This document shows, one piece after another, positions 37,666-48,416 of a stretch of DNA of 64,000 nucleotides. Location: assembly GCA_027625915.1 (NCBI GenBank), contig JANTQA010000026.1, positions 4,960,001 through 5,024,000 of the forward strand. The letters are read 5' to 3'. The stretch comes from Anaeramoeba flamelloides (taxonomy: Eukaryota; Metamonada; Anaeramoebidae). The position numbers were made by a program, and so were the translations under genes. How positions within the stretch are numbered: position 1 is the stretch's first letter; each line of letters starts with the position of its first letter. The notes below the pieces were generated by a model. That model did not search any database. It was not told where the DNA came from and saw only the letters and a list, made by a program, of their open reading frames with translations.

Positions 37666-39022
37666 ATGTTTAACGTAAAACGTGAAAAATGTCATCATTG
37701 CAACAAAACAGTTTATGCAATGGAAAAGCTTTCGTGTGAAGATAAAGTATTTCATAAACGATGTTTAAGATGTAAACAATGTAACAAATTACTTTCAACT
37801 GGAAATTACAAATATATCGAAGGAAAATTTTATTGTGGACCACATTTCAAGGTGATTAATTTTTCAACAAAAAAACTTTTGTTTCTTTTTTACTTTTTTT
37901 AACTGATATTTTTTTGCAAATTTTTTCCTCTTTTTTTGTCTTTATAAAAAAATCATTTTTGAATGGAACAGCAAATTTTTTTAAGTATTGGACATTACCA
38001 TTGTGAAAAAAATTTGGGTCATTAAAAAAAATTGGGTCAGTCAAAAATTTGTTTTCGTTTTTTAAATAGTAAATATTAGCAAAATGGTTTTTGATCAAAG
38101 TAAAATTTTATGAACAAATCTTACATTTAATAAAAACCAAAGTCATTATCAATAATAATTTTCAAATGCAATATTAAATTGTTGCATTTGAACCTTTTAG
38201 AATTACTGTGGAACTCTAAAAAAACAAAATTTTACTTTTAATTGTAAACTTTACTAAAAATGTTAATTTTTTTTTTATTAGAAAACATTACAAGATCAAG
38301 TTAATTATTGTTTGGGAAGACCAAAAATTAATAACAGTTTTAAATTAAGGTTTGTCTATGAGGATTTTTAGAATTTAAATGGTTTCTGAAATCTTGATAT
38401 TTCCGGTATTTTGAAGTTTTGATTGTAAACATTAGTGGAAAACAACCTCTTTCGAAAAAATATCTTTTTTGGAAGAATTTATGATTCAATTTGGTTTAAA
38501 AGGATATTTAAGATTAACCGTGATAAATTTGCGTTTATTAACAATGATAAATATCTTATTGAATTAATAGATTTTAATATTTCCTATTAAATAGTTCTCT
38601 TATTTTTAGTAAAGTTTACAATTAAAAATAAATTTTTGTATTTTTGGAGTTCCACAGTAATTCCAAAAGCTTCAAATGCAACAATTTAATATTGCATTTG
38701 AAAATTATTATTGATAATGACTTTGGTTTTTATTAAATGTAAGATTTGTTCATAAAATTTTACTTTGATCAAAAACCATTTTGCTAATATTTACTATTTA
38801 AAAAACAAAAACAAATTTTTGACTGACCCAATTTTTTTTAATGACCCAAATTTTTTTCACAATGGTTACTCTGCATTTTCGGATGAAAAACCAAAATCAA
38901 AAAAAATTGAAAAAAAAGAAAAAAAAGAAGAAGAAATCAAACAAGAAGTAAAAGAAGAAGTTAAAGAAGAAGAAGTTAAAGAAGAAGAACAACAAGAAGA
39001 AGTAAAAGAAGAAGAAAACTAA
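37666..39022 (+). CDS. Single LIM domain protein, last exon interrupted by a transposon
   Basis: LIM domains bind proteins, commonly at the actin cytoskeleton. Exon 1 (37666-37851) encodes one domain with all eight zinc ligands: CHHC, then H-KR-C (HKRC), then C-KQ-C, and C-GP-H. A 120 bp intron (GTGATT...GAACAG) leads to exon 2 at 37972, which reads QIFLSIGHY, as expected after HFK in this family. Exactly there a TIR element (37998-38865) with TTA on each side splits codon TA/C. The frame resumes at 38869 with SAFSDEKPKSKK and a Lys/Glu-rich tail to TAA at 39022. Without the element and one TTA the protein would be 121 residues. As the DNA stands, translation stops at 38023 after about 79 residues, with the LIM domain complete but the charged tail lost. 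Coordinates span both halves. Confidence 0.85.
37998..38865. mobile_element. 868 bp TIR element inside the LIM exon, copy 1
   Basis: Inverted ends of about 270 bp starting CCATTGTGAAAAAAATTTGG. Target duplication TTA (37995-37997; 38866-38868). Nearly identical to the copy at 39232-40100, so the insertions are recent. The interior has no long frame, but a short segment bounded by TTATTAG and AAG/GTTTGT (about 38281-38349) looks like a captured exon. The 3-bp duplication of form TNA resembles PIF/Harbinger; superfamily is inferred. Confidence 0.9.
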
Positions 39023-39231
39023 TTATTTTTTACATTTTTAAAACATCAATTCTCACTTTTGAAATCATACACATCGGAATTCTGAGCAAAAAAATACGAT
39101 TCAAAATTCACCAAGATTTTATTTTTTGACCCGGACAACCATTATTTAACTTTTTCGTGAACTCCAATAATAAAAAACGCTTTTGATCTTTTTCATATTT
39201 TTTTACAAAAAAATTTTTTGGTTTTTTTTGA

Positions 39232-40100
39232 CCATTGTGAAAAAAATTTGGGTCATTAAAAAAAATTGGGTCAGTCAAAAATTTGTTTTCGTTTTTTAAA
39301 TAATAAATTTTAGCAAAATGGTTTTTGATCAAAGTAAAATTTTATGAACAAATCTTACATTTAATAAAAAACCAAAGTCATTATCAATAATAATTTTCAA
39401 ATGCAAAATTAAATTGTTGCATTTTAACCTTTTGGAATTACTGTGGAACTCTGGAAAAACAAAAATTTATTTTTAATTGTAAACTTTACTAAAAATGTTA
39501 ATTTTTTTTTATTCGAAAACATTACAAGATCAAGTTAATTATTGTTTGGGAAGACCAAAAATTAATAACAGTTTTAAATTAAGGTTTATCTATGAGGATT
39601 TTTAGAATTTAAATGGTTTCTGAAATCTTGAAATTTCGGTATTTTGAAGTTTTGATTGTAAACATAAGTGGAAAACAACCTCTTTCGAAAAAAACATCTT
39701 TTTTTTGGAAGAATTTATTATTCAATTTGGTTTAAAAGGATATTTAAGATTAACCGTGATAAATTTACGTTTATTAACAATGATAAATATCTTATTGAAT
39801 TAATAGATTTTGATATTTCCTATTAAATAGTTCTCTTATTTTTAGTAAAGTTGGCAATTAAAAATAAATTTTTGTATTTTTGGAGTTCCACAGTAATTCC
39901 AAAAGGTTAAAATGCAACAATTTAATTTTGCATTTGAAAATTATTATTGATAATGACTTTGGTTTTATTAAATGTAAGATTTGTTCATAAAATTTTACTT
40001 TGATCAAAAACCATTTTGCTAAAATTTATTATTTAAAAAACGAAAACAAATTTTTGACTGACCCAATTTTTTTTAATGACCCAAATTTTTTTCACAATGG
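39232..40100. mobile_element. 869 bp TIR element, copy 2
   Basis: Same orientation and near-identical sequence to copy 1. Target duplication TGA (39229-39231; 40101-40103). The left edge lies 206 bp past the stop of the LIM gene. Confidence 0.9.
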
Positions 40101-40103
40101 TGA

Positions 40104-40717
40104 GAATTATTTTGAGAAATAAAAAAAAAAGCTACCCAAAGTTTTCCAAAGAATAAAAAACATGGAAAAATTGGACTAAAGAAAATCTATTGATTTTCCA
40201 AATAAACAGAAAATTAAAAAAAACCTAACGAAAATCTATTGATTTTACAAATAAACAAAAAAATCAAGAAAATTTAACAGCTATTTACCAAAATTCGAAA
40301 GAGTCGAGTAAAATCCCATTGATATGACTCGATTCTTGAAAATTCTGGAAATCTTAAAGGAGGTTTCTTTAGAGTGCCGTTAAGTGCCTAGGTTTTCCAG
40401 TATTCAAATGAAGAAGCAGGTTTAAAGACTACGTTTGCAATTGAAATTTTTATTATCAGTGTATTTTAAAGAGGGTTTGGTGGTTGGCAAATCTCACAAA
40501 TTTTTATTCAGTGGGATCTAAGAAGGAAAAAATGTCTGGATTTTTTTTAGGCTCTGAAATCTCAAAATGACAAAGAATGTTGACAAAAATCGACTTTTTG
40601 AAAAAATGAACTTCTATGTCATTTTTTAAAACCCTTACACATTGTTGGTCATTTAAATAGTTTTTTTTTTCTCTTTCTGAGATAAGCTGAGAAGGTTTTA
40701 AAAAATGACATAGAGGG
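40104..40717. other. Intergenic with a dispersed repeat
   Basis: At 40160-40300 units of CTAACGAAAATC-ATTGATTTT-CAAATAAACA recur; similar text is at 49260-49470 and 62640-62810. No gene recognised. Confidence 0.35.
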
Positions 40718-41331
40718 TCAATAAGGAGAAAAGTGAAAAATTTTTGATAAAAAGGGTATATTATAAAATTTCAAATTTGGTCAAATTTCAAAATTGGTCA
40801 AATTGAAATTTTTCATATTTTTGAAGAGTTTCTTGATTATTATCATTATTATGAAAATTTTTAATGTTTTTTTATAGTTGTGGGAGGAAAAAGCAAAATA
40901 ATTATTTTGCAATTGGTAGTATTTTATCACTAAATTGTAGAAAATCCAAAATTTTGAAATCATCAAAAATAAATATTTTTAAAAATTTGTTCTAAATCCA
41001 ATTTTAACTCAAAAAGTTAAGTGTAAATTTATTACCTTTAAAAACAAGTTGCGAAAGTATAATTCCTCTCTGAATTGTTTTTTTTTTCAAAATCCTTGCC
41101 AAAATTTTCTAGTATACCATTCAAACACCAAAAACCTACTCTAACAATACCCTAACATACCCTAACATACCTTAACCTACCCGTAAAGATGTTTTTAAAT
41201 ATCTACAGTCAATATATTTAAATGGAATTAACTTTTTTGAAAAAAATGAGAATTTGACCAATTTCGAAATTTGACCAAATTTGAAATTTAATAATTTTCC
41301 CATAAAAATTTTTAGTTCACTTTCTCCAAAA
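40718..41331. mobile_element. ~610 bp TIR element with C-rich core
   Basis: The ends match inverted over about 90 bp (AAGGAGAAAAGTGAAAAATT on the left; inverted TTGGAGAAAGTGAACTAAAAA on the right, then AAATTTCAAATTTGGTCAAA in both). The centre holds CCCTAACATACCCTAACATA (about 41152-41172). No frame of note. Confidence 0.65.
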
Positions 41332-41583
41332 ATATTTTTCTGTTTTTAAGTTGAAGTAAACCCAAAAGATCTTTACAACATCATTTAGAAATGATTTTTT
41401 TTGGCAATAATATAAACACTCTTAGTTAACTCTAAGACAAATTTTTTACTCTGCTAATTTGGTTGTAACAGTAATAATTAATATTAATTATGGAAATGGA
41501 AATAAAAATTTTCATTTATTAATTGGAAAATAGCAGTAAAAAAAACTGACTTATTTTTGCAAATTTAATCCCAAATGATCCTA

Positions 41584-42042
41584 ACTGTTTAGAGAAAAAT
41601 GTTGGACACAGAAAAATGGTTGGACAGCATTTTTAATTGGGAACATTACTGAAAATGATTTTTAATTTCAATCGTTTGTGAAATAACTAAAGAAAATAAC
41701 AATAATCTACTTATTAGAATAACGATTAATGTAATTCTACTTTTTCAAAACCTCATCTCTTATAATCTAAATCAAGTTTAAAAATTACCTTTTTCAGAAT
41801 TAATAGTAAACTTTACTAAAACTTGGATTTTTGTTAAAATTGCATGATCTACTTTAATTATCAACCATTCAAATGAGTATTCTACACAAACCACAGATTA
41901 ATGAACTTGTAACACCTTTAAACCTGGATTTATATAAAAGTCACCTAGTTATCAATAGGATTTGATTTTCAATTTCAGTAATGTTCCCAATTAAAAATGG
42001 TGTCCAACCATTTTTCTGTGTCCAACATTTTTCTCTCAACAG
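41584..42042. mobile_element. GTTGGACAC TIR element just upstream of an ATG
   Basis: Tips ACTGTTTAGAGAAAAATGTT and inverted CTGTTGAGAGAAAAATGTT, then GGACACAGAAAAATGGTTGG and the TTTTTAATTGGGAACATTAC block on both sides. TA on both flanks. The element ends 4 bp before the ATG of the next entry. Confidence 0.75.
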
Positions 42043-42046
42043 TAAC

Positions 42047-42260
42047 ATGAAAAATTCTTCAAAACATTTACCCCCACCCAACCTAAACCCAATTTCTCTT
42101 GATGCAGCAAATTGTGTTTTGAGAGAAATGATCCTAACAAAAAAAATTTTATCAAAAAAGCCCATTAAAAATGTAAAGTTCCTTTGACATGGATCGTGTT
42201 GTTACACAAACAATTCGAGGATACACTCTCCTCTTAGACATGGTGGGAGATTTAATTTAA
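42047..42260 (+). CDS. Unidentified small coding region
   Basis: From the ATG at 42047 the frame reads MKNSSKHLPPPNLNPISLDA, then ANCVLREMILTKKILSKKPI, and stops at 42187. A second ATG five bases later opens a different frame, MDRVVTQTIRGYTLLLDMVG, ending at TAA 42260. Both parts have unusually high GC and coding-like codons for this window, so they may be one gene with a frame break or two exons that I could not join. No family recognised. A TIR element sits immediately upstream and would disturb the 5' UTR or promoter. Confidence 0.4.
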
Positions 42261-42325
42261 GAAAAAAAAAAAAAAAAAAAAAAAATAAAAGACACAATCA
42301 CAACCACTTTTTGTAATAATTAATA

Positions 42326-42828
42326 CAGACGTTCCAGTCCTACCATGAAAATTTATTACATTGAAATTGATTTTCTATTCTGAAATTTTATTCATTTTAA
42401 ACAAACCGTAAAAGGGTTATTAAAGCTCATCATAAACTGTAAAATTTATAATAGAAGATTAAAAATAAGTTATCCATCTTTTGTTTCTTTTGGGAATTGA
42501 CAAACAAATCAAAAAAAAAATTTACATTAATGTGAATCGTCAATTTCCAAATTTGTTAAAATCCTAGGCTTTTTACAATTTAAAAACCAAGATCCTAAAA
42601 TACAATCAAGTTTCCATGTGTTTCTGTAATTTCTGTGATTTCAATTCTTGAGAGAATTTAATTTTTGTCTTGGTTTTTACGCAAAAAAAATTTCTCTAAT
42701 AAAGTAAAAGAAGTTGAAATTTTTGTCTTGTGATCGAAATTGGATTTTCTATTTCTAAAAACACAACTTTATAATAGACAACCAATTTCTATGTCATCTA
42801 CTATTTCTCAGTAGGGTTGGAACGGTTG
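42326..42828. mobile_element. TA-flanked MITE (CAGACGTTCC tips)
   Basis: 503 bp; left CAGACGTTCCAGTCCTACCA, right inverted CAACCGTTCCAACCCTACTG; TA on both sides. Relative of 7854-8253. Confidence 0.65.
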
Positions 42829-42951
42829 TATGGTTTGTGGAGACAATGTAACAATTCAACGCAACTCAACGGTCAAAAATCATTGACATTACGATCATTT
42901 AGCTTTAAAGTTGTTTAAAGATCTTCATTTTTTTGTTTTTGAAACTCGTGG

Positions 42952-43032
42952 TTATTTTTCAATTTCATTGTCACGTTCCTTATAGAGGTGTTCGAGTTCA
43001 CGTATCTCAAAATTTCTTGGTAAATTTTTCAT
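42952..43032 (-). CDS. Possible C-terminal exon, unidentified
   Basis: The minus strand reads MKNLPRNFEIRELEHLYKER then DNEIEK and TAA. The charged, helix-like text and GC content suggest coding, but it is only 26 codons and no upstream exon was found. Confidence 0.25.
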   Translation of the reverse strand: MKNLPRNFEIRELEHLYKERDNEIEK

Positions 43033-44385
43033 TGAAAAAATGACACATAAAATGATTTTGTGATCCTAATTGGAGAATATTTTAAGATCCCTAACTTCAC
43101 GATTCAAATGGAATTGTACCAAAAGATTGTAATACAAATTGTTGAATTGCATATGAAGTCCAAAAAATCATTTAATTTTTTTTTCTATTATTTTGACATT
43201 TCTACTGGGACATTCAAAAATATTTTTGAATAGAATTACTTATTTTCTTTTTGAATGAATTCATTTTCAACATATTCTGTTGGAAAATAAAAAGAAGAAA
43301 AAGTAAAAAAAAAAAGCTGATAATAATATGCAAAAAGCAAGACAGTTTTCAATACACTTTAAACAAACATGAATTTTTCAGGATTGTTCAATTTCAAAAA
43401 ACTTAACGTAACTTTTGATTAAAAAACTTGAAAAGAATATTTTGGATTATTTATTTCATTTTTTTTTATAATTAGAGTTTGAATTCAATCTTTCTTTTTT
43501 GTTTTTCAGTAAATATTATTACCGAAAAAAGATTGAAAGATTGAAATACATATAATTTGGATCTTGTTTTTGAGTTTCAACCTTGGTTAGTAATGGATCT
43601 TGTTTGGATTTTAATGGTTTCATAAAATAAGGAATTCTTATTTTTAATCTCTATTAAATGCATTTCAATTGGATCACTCAAAACAAATATCAGGTCACAA
43701 ATAAATATTTGCAATTTTGAAAAAAAGGTAGACTTTATTTTAATATCTTTTTTATTTAAAATTTACTATAATTTTCTACTGGATTTTTGGACTTCTTTTT
43801 TGTTTCTATTTATAAATATCCAAAATGAACAATTTTTGAAATCAATCATCATTCTAAACCAGATTTATTTCTCAATTTCATAAAAATAACTTTCGAATTT
43901 TCAAAAAATAAGAAAATCTATCAATATCTGGGAAGATTTGGATGAAGATTTTTTTTTATTGAATTTTTGTTTTGGTTTTCAAAATATACTAATTCTCTTT
44001 TAAAATTTTTATTTTTTTTTTATTTTTATTTGTACCTTGTATAGTTTATTTAGAATAGAGCTTGGGAATGTGTATGTTATTCTTTTTTGGGAAATTCTCT
44101 TCCTTCCTGGTATTTTTTTTTGAAAAAATCTCAGAATTCCGCAATAATTGATTTTTTGACTTTTTTTTTTACTAAAATTTTTTGTTTTTTTCCCTCTACT
44201 ATTGTATTCTTTTATTATTAATTATATTTATGTAAAATTTCTTTATTTTATCCTTTTTTATATTATCATATATCTCTATATTGTATATTTTTATTAAAAT
44301 TTTAATTTTTATAAATAAAATAGAAAAGTAAAACTCTTTTTTTTAAAAAAAATAAAAAATCTAAAAAAACAAAATAAATAAATAA
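43033..44385. other. Intergenic, nothing recognised
   Basis: AT-rich; no gene, no clear repeat ends. Confidence 0.3.
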
Positions 44386-44604
44386 TTAGGATTTTTTTAT
44401 TCTGGTTTTTTTATTTTCTTTTTTGTTTTGGACTAAGAAATATAGTCCCTCCTTCATTTCTAAAATTTTGATTCGAGAATCTTCTGTAATGTATCTGATG
44501 TGGGCTGAGTGGTTCATCTTCATTTGAGTAATTTTGAATCGTTTAATATTTTTTATCTTTGGGGATAAAAAATAGAGAGGAGAGAATGGTGGAAAAACGA
44601 ACAA
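44386..44604 (-). CDS. Hypothetical minus-strand ORF
   Basis: The frame reads ...KIKNIKRFKITQMKMNHSAH then IRYITEDSRIKILEMKEGLY and ends in a Lys-rich tail. Composition is coding-like and less AT-rich than the surroundings. First ATG codons are internal, so it may be a terminal exon. The plus strand also opens an ATG at 44588 (MVEKRTILVCDVLNSSNGTP) that runs into a GTATTT donor; only one of the two is likely to be real. Confidence 0.25.
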   Translation of the reverse strand: MFVFPPFSPLYFLSPKIKNIKRFKITQMKMNHSAHIRYITEDSRIKILEMKEGLYFLVQNKKENKKTRIKKS

Positions 44605-44729
44605 TTCTCGTCTGTGATGTCCTTAATTCTAGTAATGGAACTCCAGGTATTTGGACTACAAGGATCCTGATCAAAATTTAGACCTGGGGGGGTCGCGCGC
44701 GTATACGAGAAAAAAAAAAAATCATCTCC

Positions 44730-45949
44730 TCAAATTATTGTTATTTGGTTTTTTTCTTCTCCTATTTGGTACCATAATTCGGCAAAAAAATTTACTTTTT
44801 GGGGTAAATTTTCCCAACCTCCGAGATTTTTTTCATTGATTTTGAAAGATATTTTTTTTTGGTCCATATCAAGAAAAATTGTGAAAATGTCGTTTTTTTT
44901 TAAATTTATTTTTTTTGGGTACTTTTTTTCGGTCCATTTTCCGTTTTCCTTTTTTTCTTTTCGGGTTCTGAGTTTTTTTTTTTCCCAATTCCCATCCCAA
45001 AGTGTATCAAAAAAATATGTTCCTTCCCGATTCCAATTTTTGATAAAATTTTCCCTATTTTCGGTTTTGATTACTCCTAACCGGATTCGGTTAAATTCAT
45101 TTTTTGAATTTGGGAATTGGTCTATTTTTATTTTGATTTCGTGTTTTCCGCTCGAATATATTTTTTTTCCACAAATCCTTCCCCAATGACCACAATAATA
45201 TTTTGGGTTCCATGCTGTTTTATTTTCATTTTTTAATTTTATTAGATTTCTGTGATTCATATCCGGATCAAATTCATCCTCTTCAGAATCACCAGAGTCC
45301 CACGAATCATCAGAATCTTCTTCTCCAGAGCATTCTTCTAAAATTTCCTTTCTTTCCGTTCTCTTTTTCTTTTTCTTTTTCTTTTTCTGCTCTTCCGTTT
45401 TCTCTTTCTTTCCATTCTTTTCACTTTTTCTTTCCGTTTTTATTATTTCTTTGCCTCCCTGTATTAATTTGATATGATTTTTATCTTTTTTCAATTTTTG
45501 GATTGTGTTTATTTTTATTTTCTTTTTCAATATCTTTTTTTGTTTTTTTTCAGTGTCTTCCAAAATTGTCTGAATTTTGTCATTAATTATTATTTCAATT
45601 TTTTTAAATAAATTTAGATGATTTATTTTCGAATCTTGGATTTTTTGGATCAATAAATCTGAATCATTTTCAATTTTTTTACATATATTTTTAATTTTTT
45701 CTTTTAATTTATTTTGATTTTCAAGTGATTTTTGTATTGTTTCCTTGTTTTGATTTTCTTCATTTTGAATTTTATTTAAAATGATTGTTATCTTTTCATA
45801 AATTTCATTTGAGAAATCATTTAAACCTAATATTTCATGATTATTTAACTTGCAAGTTGAATAACATTCAGAGCAAATTAATTTATTTTCATCTATGCAA
45901 TATAACGATAATTCTTTATTGTGTCTTCTACATATATTAAAATTAGTTT
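44730..45949 (-). CDS. TRIM-like protein: B-box, coiled coil, SPRY (5' end missing)
   Basis: A continuous frame of about 406 codons. After a CAAAAAAG acceptor-like site at 45950 it reads a type-2 B-box zinc finger with exact spacing: C-RR-H, seven residues, C, seven residues, C-SE-C, then HEI. A long Lys/Asn/Glu coiled coil and a KE-rich linker with acidic patches (EECSGEEDSDDSWDSGDSEE) follow. The C-terminal ~170 residues form a SPRY/B30.2-like domain (GHWGRICGKKIYSSGKHEIK; TYFFDTLWDGNWEKK; FLDMDQKKISFKINEKNLGG) ending ITII, TGA. A RING finger and start codon are absent here, and an upstream exon would be needed. A piggyBac-like element begins 68 bp upstream of the B-box exon (46017), so it lies in the promoter or first intron. 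Confidence 0.75.
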
Positions 45950-46016
45950 CTTTTTTGAATAAAATATTGAATAATATATATAATAAATTTATTTAAATAT
46001 ATATATATATATATAT

Positions 46017-48412
46017 GCCCTTAATATAGAAAAGCACTATTTTTTTCTTTTTAAGATTATTCAAAATCTAGTTTATAACTTGTTTCAATTAACCATGGAG
46101 TTAATTTTTTTTAGAATAAAAATACTCTAGACTTTGGAATAATGAAATTATTTTTTGAAATTACTGTGCACTTTTTTTTTTTACAAATTGGGGTTGAGAA
46201 AATATAAAAATCAAAGAATAAGTTAATTTATTTAATTAGAGTATTTTTCCAGAGAGTTTATCCTTTTTAAATAACTTTTTTTTTATTTTTACCATTTAAA
46301 ACCAAAAAAAAAACATTTGAGGACCAAATTAGTGCCTATGTGAAAATAAAATTCCCTCTAATTTTAAATTTGTTTTTAGTAAATGAGTTAAAATAAGATA
46401 TAGTATATAAAAATATAAATAATTTCAAGTTTAAATTCAATGATTTTGACAAAAAAAACGTTTTTTTTTTTAAAATTTAAATGGGAACTAAATTTATTTT
46501 TATATTTTTTAATTTATTATTTTTATTTTTTTAATGGAAAGTCTCAATGTTTTATCAGAAGTGGCCACAGAAAGACTGAATATAAATATTAATGAAAGAA
46601 ATAAACCAACTTTAAAAAGAAAATTTGAGTCTGTTGAAAATACAGCTGGTAAATACAAAATTCAAAAGAAGTTAACTTTTCATAATAAAAAAATTCTTTT
46701 GAAATTCAAAAGCCGAAAGTATGATATTATTAATAATTTAATAGAGTCAAATGATCTATTTGGGGAGTTAATTGATAAATTAAAGAAGAAAGGTTGGTTT
46801 GAAAAGTGTCAGGAAGTTGAAAATAAAATTAATTTTGTGAAGGATTTACCAATAAATAATTGCGAAAAGATTTCAATCATTGATTCTTTCAATCGTCTAA
46901 TGGATGGTGAATTAAAACAAAAATTGATAAAAATAATTAATGATGATTTACAAAAAAAAAAAATCAATGAAAAGTTTTCGAATCAAGAGTTTAACAAATT
47001 TTTTTCAATCTTCTTAACAATGGGATTATGCCCACAACCCAATTTAAAGTATTATTGGAAGAAAAATGATTTCATCTATCGAAATAAATTAATCAAAATT
47101 TTATTATCAAGAAATCGTTTTTCGCAAATTCATTCATCTTGGAGATTCAGTAATTCAGTCACAATAGATGAAATATTAGATCTCATACAATCAAAATTCC
47201 AAAAGGAATGGGAAATTGGTTCTCATGTAACTTTAGATGAAACAATTATCAAGTTTTTTTGGCAGAATTTTTTTTTAGTGTGAAAATCCCAAGAAAGCCT
47301 ATTTCAACAGGTATCAAGGTTTGGACTTTATGTGGCAACACAACATATGTTTATTCTTGGAGCCTTTATAAAGGAATTTATGAAGAAGTTTATAAATTAG
47401 TATTGCGAATGGCAAAAAACTCTTCCAATTCAAAACAAAAAAAAAAATTTTTTTTCCACATTTTTGGAGATTCTTATTTCGGGTCAGATAAAATAACAGA
47501 GGACTTGCATAAGTTGAAAGTCAACTTTTCATTTCTTTGTAAATCGGATAGACCCTCTTATCTATTCAAAAAGGGATTAAATCCAATTTTAGAAAAAGGT
47601 AAATGGAAAACTCTAATTAATGATAAAAATAATCCAAAATACTGTGTTACAAGTTTCAAAGATATTAATAAAAGAGGGTTTACTTGTGTCAATATGATTA
47701 CAACAAATTTTGATGATAGTACAAAAGAAATAGAAAGGCGAAATTTTAAAGATAGAAATCCCAATAACCGTAAAAAAATTATTTTGGTCAACAAACCACA
47801 AAATATTGTTGAGTATGGGAATAATATGGGGTTTGTTGATAAAGCCAATCAATCTATTAATAAAAACCTTTTTAAACATAAACATATGTCTTGGAAAAGA
47901 TGTGTTTTATATTTCTTTTTTAAAGTACTAGTTCAGAATTCAAAAATTATTTATGAAACAATCAACAAAACACACATTTTGATAACAGACTATATTTACC
48001 GATTAGCTTTAGACCTGGCTAAAATCAAAAGATGTAATCTAGATAAACATATTTTAATAAACAAACAAAAGAAAAAACATTGTTATTTTTGTCGAAAATT
48101 TATTAAAAAAAGAAATAGTACCACATTGAAATGCCCAAATTGTAATTTACCTTTACATCGTAACTGTTTTTATAAATTACATTTTCAAAACTATCAAATA
48201 TAAATAAATAAAATTTAAAAATATATATATATATATATATAAATAAATATATATTTACTTTTTTACTCTTTTTTTGAATTTAAGTATATTTATTCTTTTA
48301 GACTCTTAATTAAGATACTCTAAATTTGATAAATTGTTAAAGAATGATACAATTATCAATTTACTGTTTTATCTTAGCTTTCCAATTTTAGTACTTTTTG
48401 GGCCGTAGGGAC
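46017..48412 (+). mobile_element. piggyBac-like transposon, autonomous-size copy A
   Basis: 2396 bp between ATAT (46013-46016) and ATAT (48413-48416), within (AT)n tracts. Left tip GCCCTTAATATAGAAAAGCA, right tip inverted GTCCCTACGGCCCAAAAAGT; the terminal match is short, as in piggyBac. It encodes the transposase at 46534-48203. Two deleted relatives in the window share both ends and the ATAT flank. Confidence 0.85.
46534..48203 (+). CDS. piggyBac-type DDE transposase, one frame break
   Basis: Cut-and-paste transposase with an RNase H-like DDD core. Start MESLNVLSEVATERL. The family signature ...FFSIFLTMGLCPQPNLKYYW is near residue 160, followed by LLSRNRFSQIHSSWRF. The likely catalytic acidic residues are in TLDE (about residue 236), FGDSYFG (about 310) and GFVDKAN (about 430). 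The C-terminus has the cysteine-rich zinc finger typical of piggyBac (CYFC, CPNC, HRNC). The frame breaks at 47254-47276: with one T fewer in each of the T7 (47254-47260) and T9 (47268-47276) runs the two halves join as about 555 residues. Otherwise intact, so the element is either recently inactivated or wrongly sequenced. Confidence 0.88.
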
Positions 48413-48416
48413 ATAT

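Noticed and set aside
38765..38865. Frame MIKNHFANIYYLKN at the ends of the 868 bp elements
   Set aside because: It is the translated terminal inverted repeat, present outward at each end of both copies; not a gene by itself.
44836..45472. Plus-strand frames opposite the SPRY domain
   Set aside because: Antisense shadow of the TRIM-like gene.
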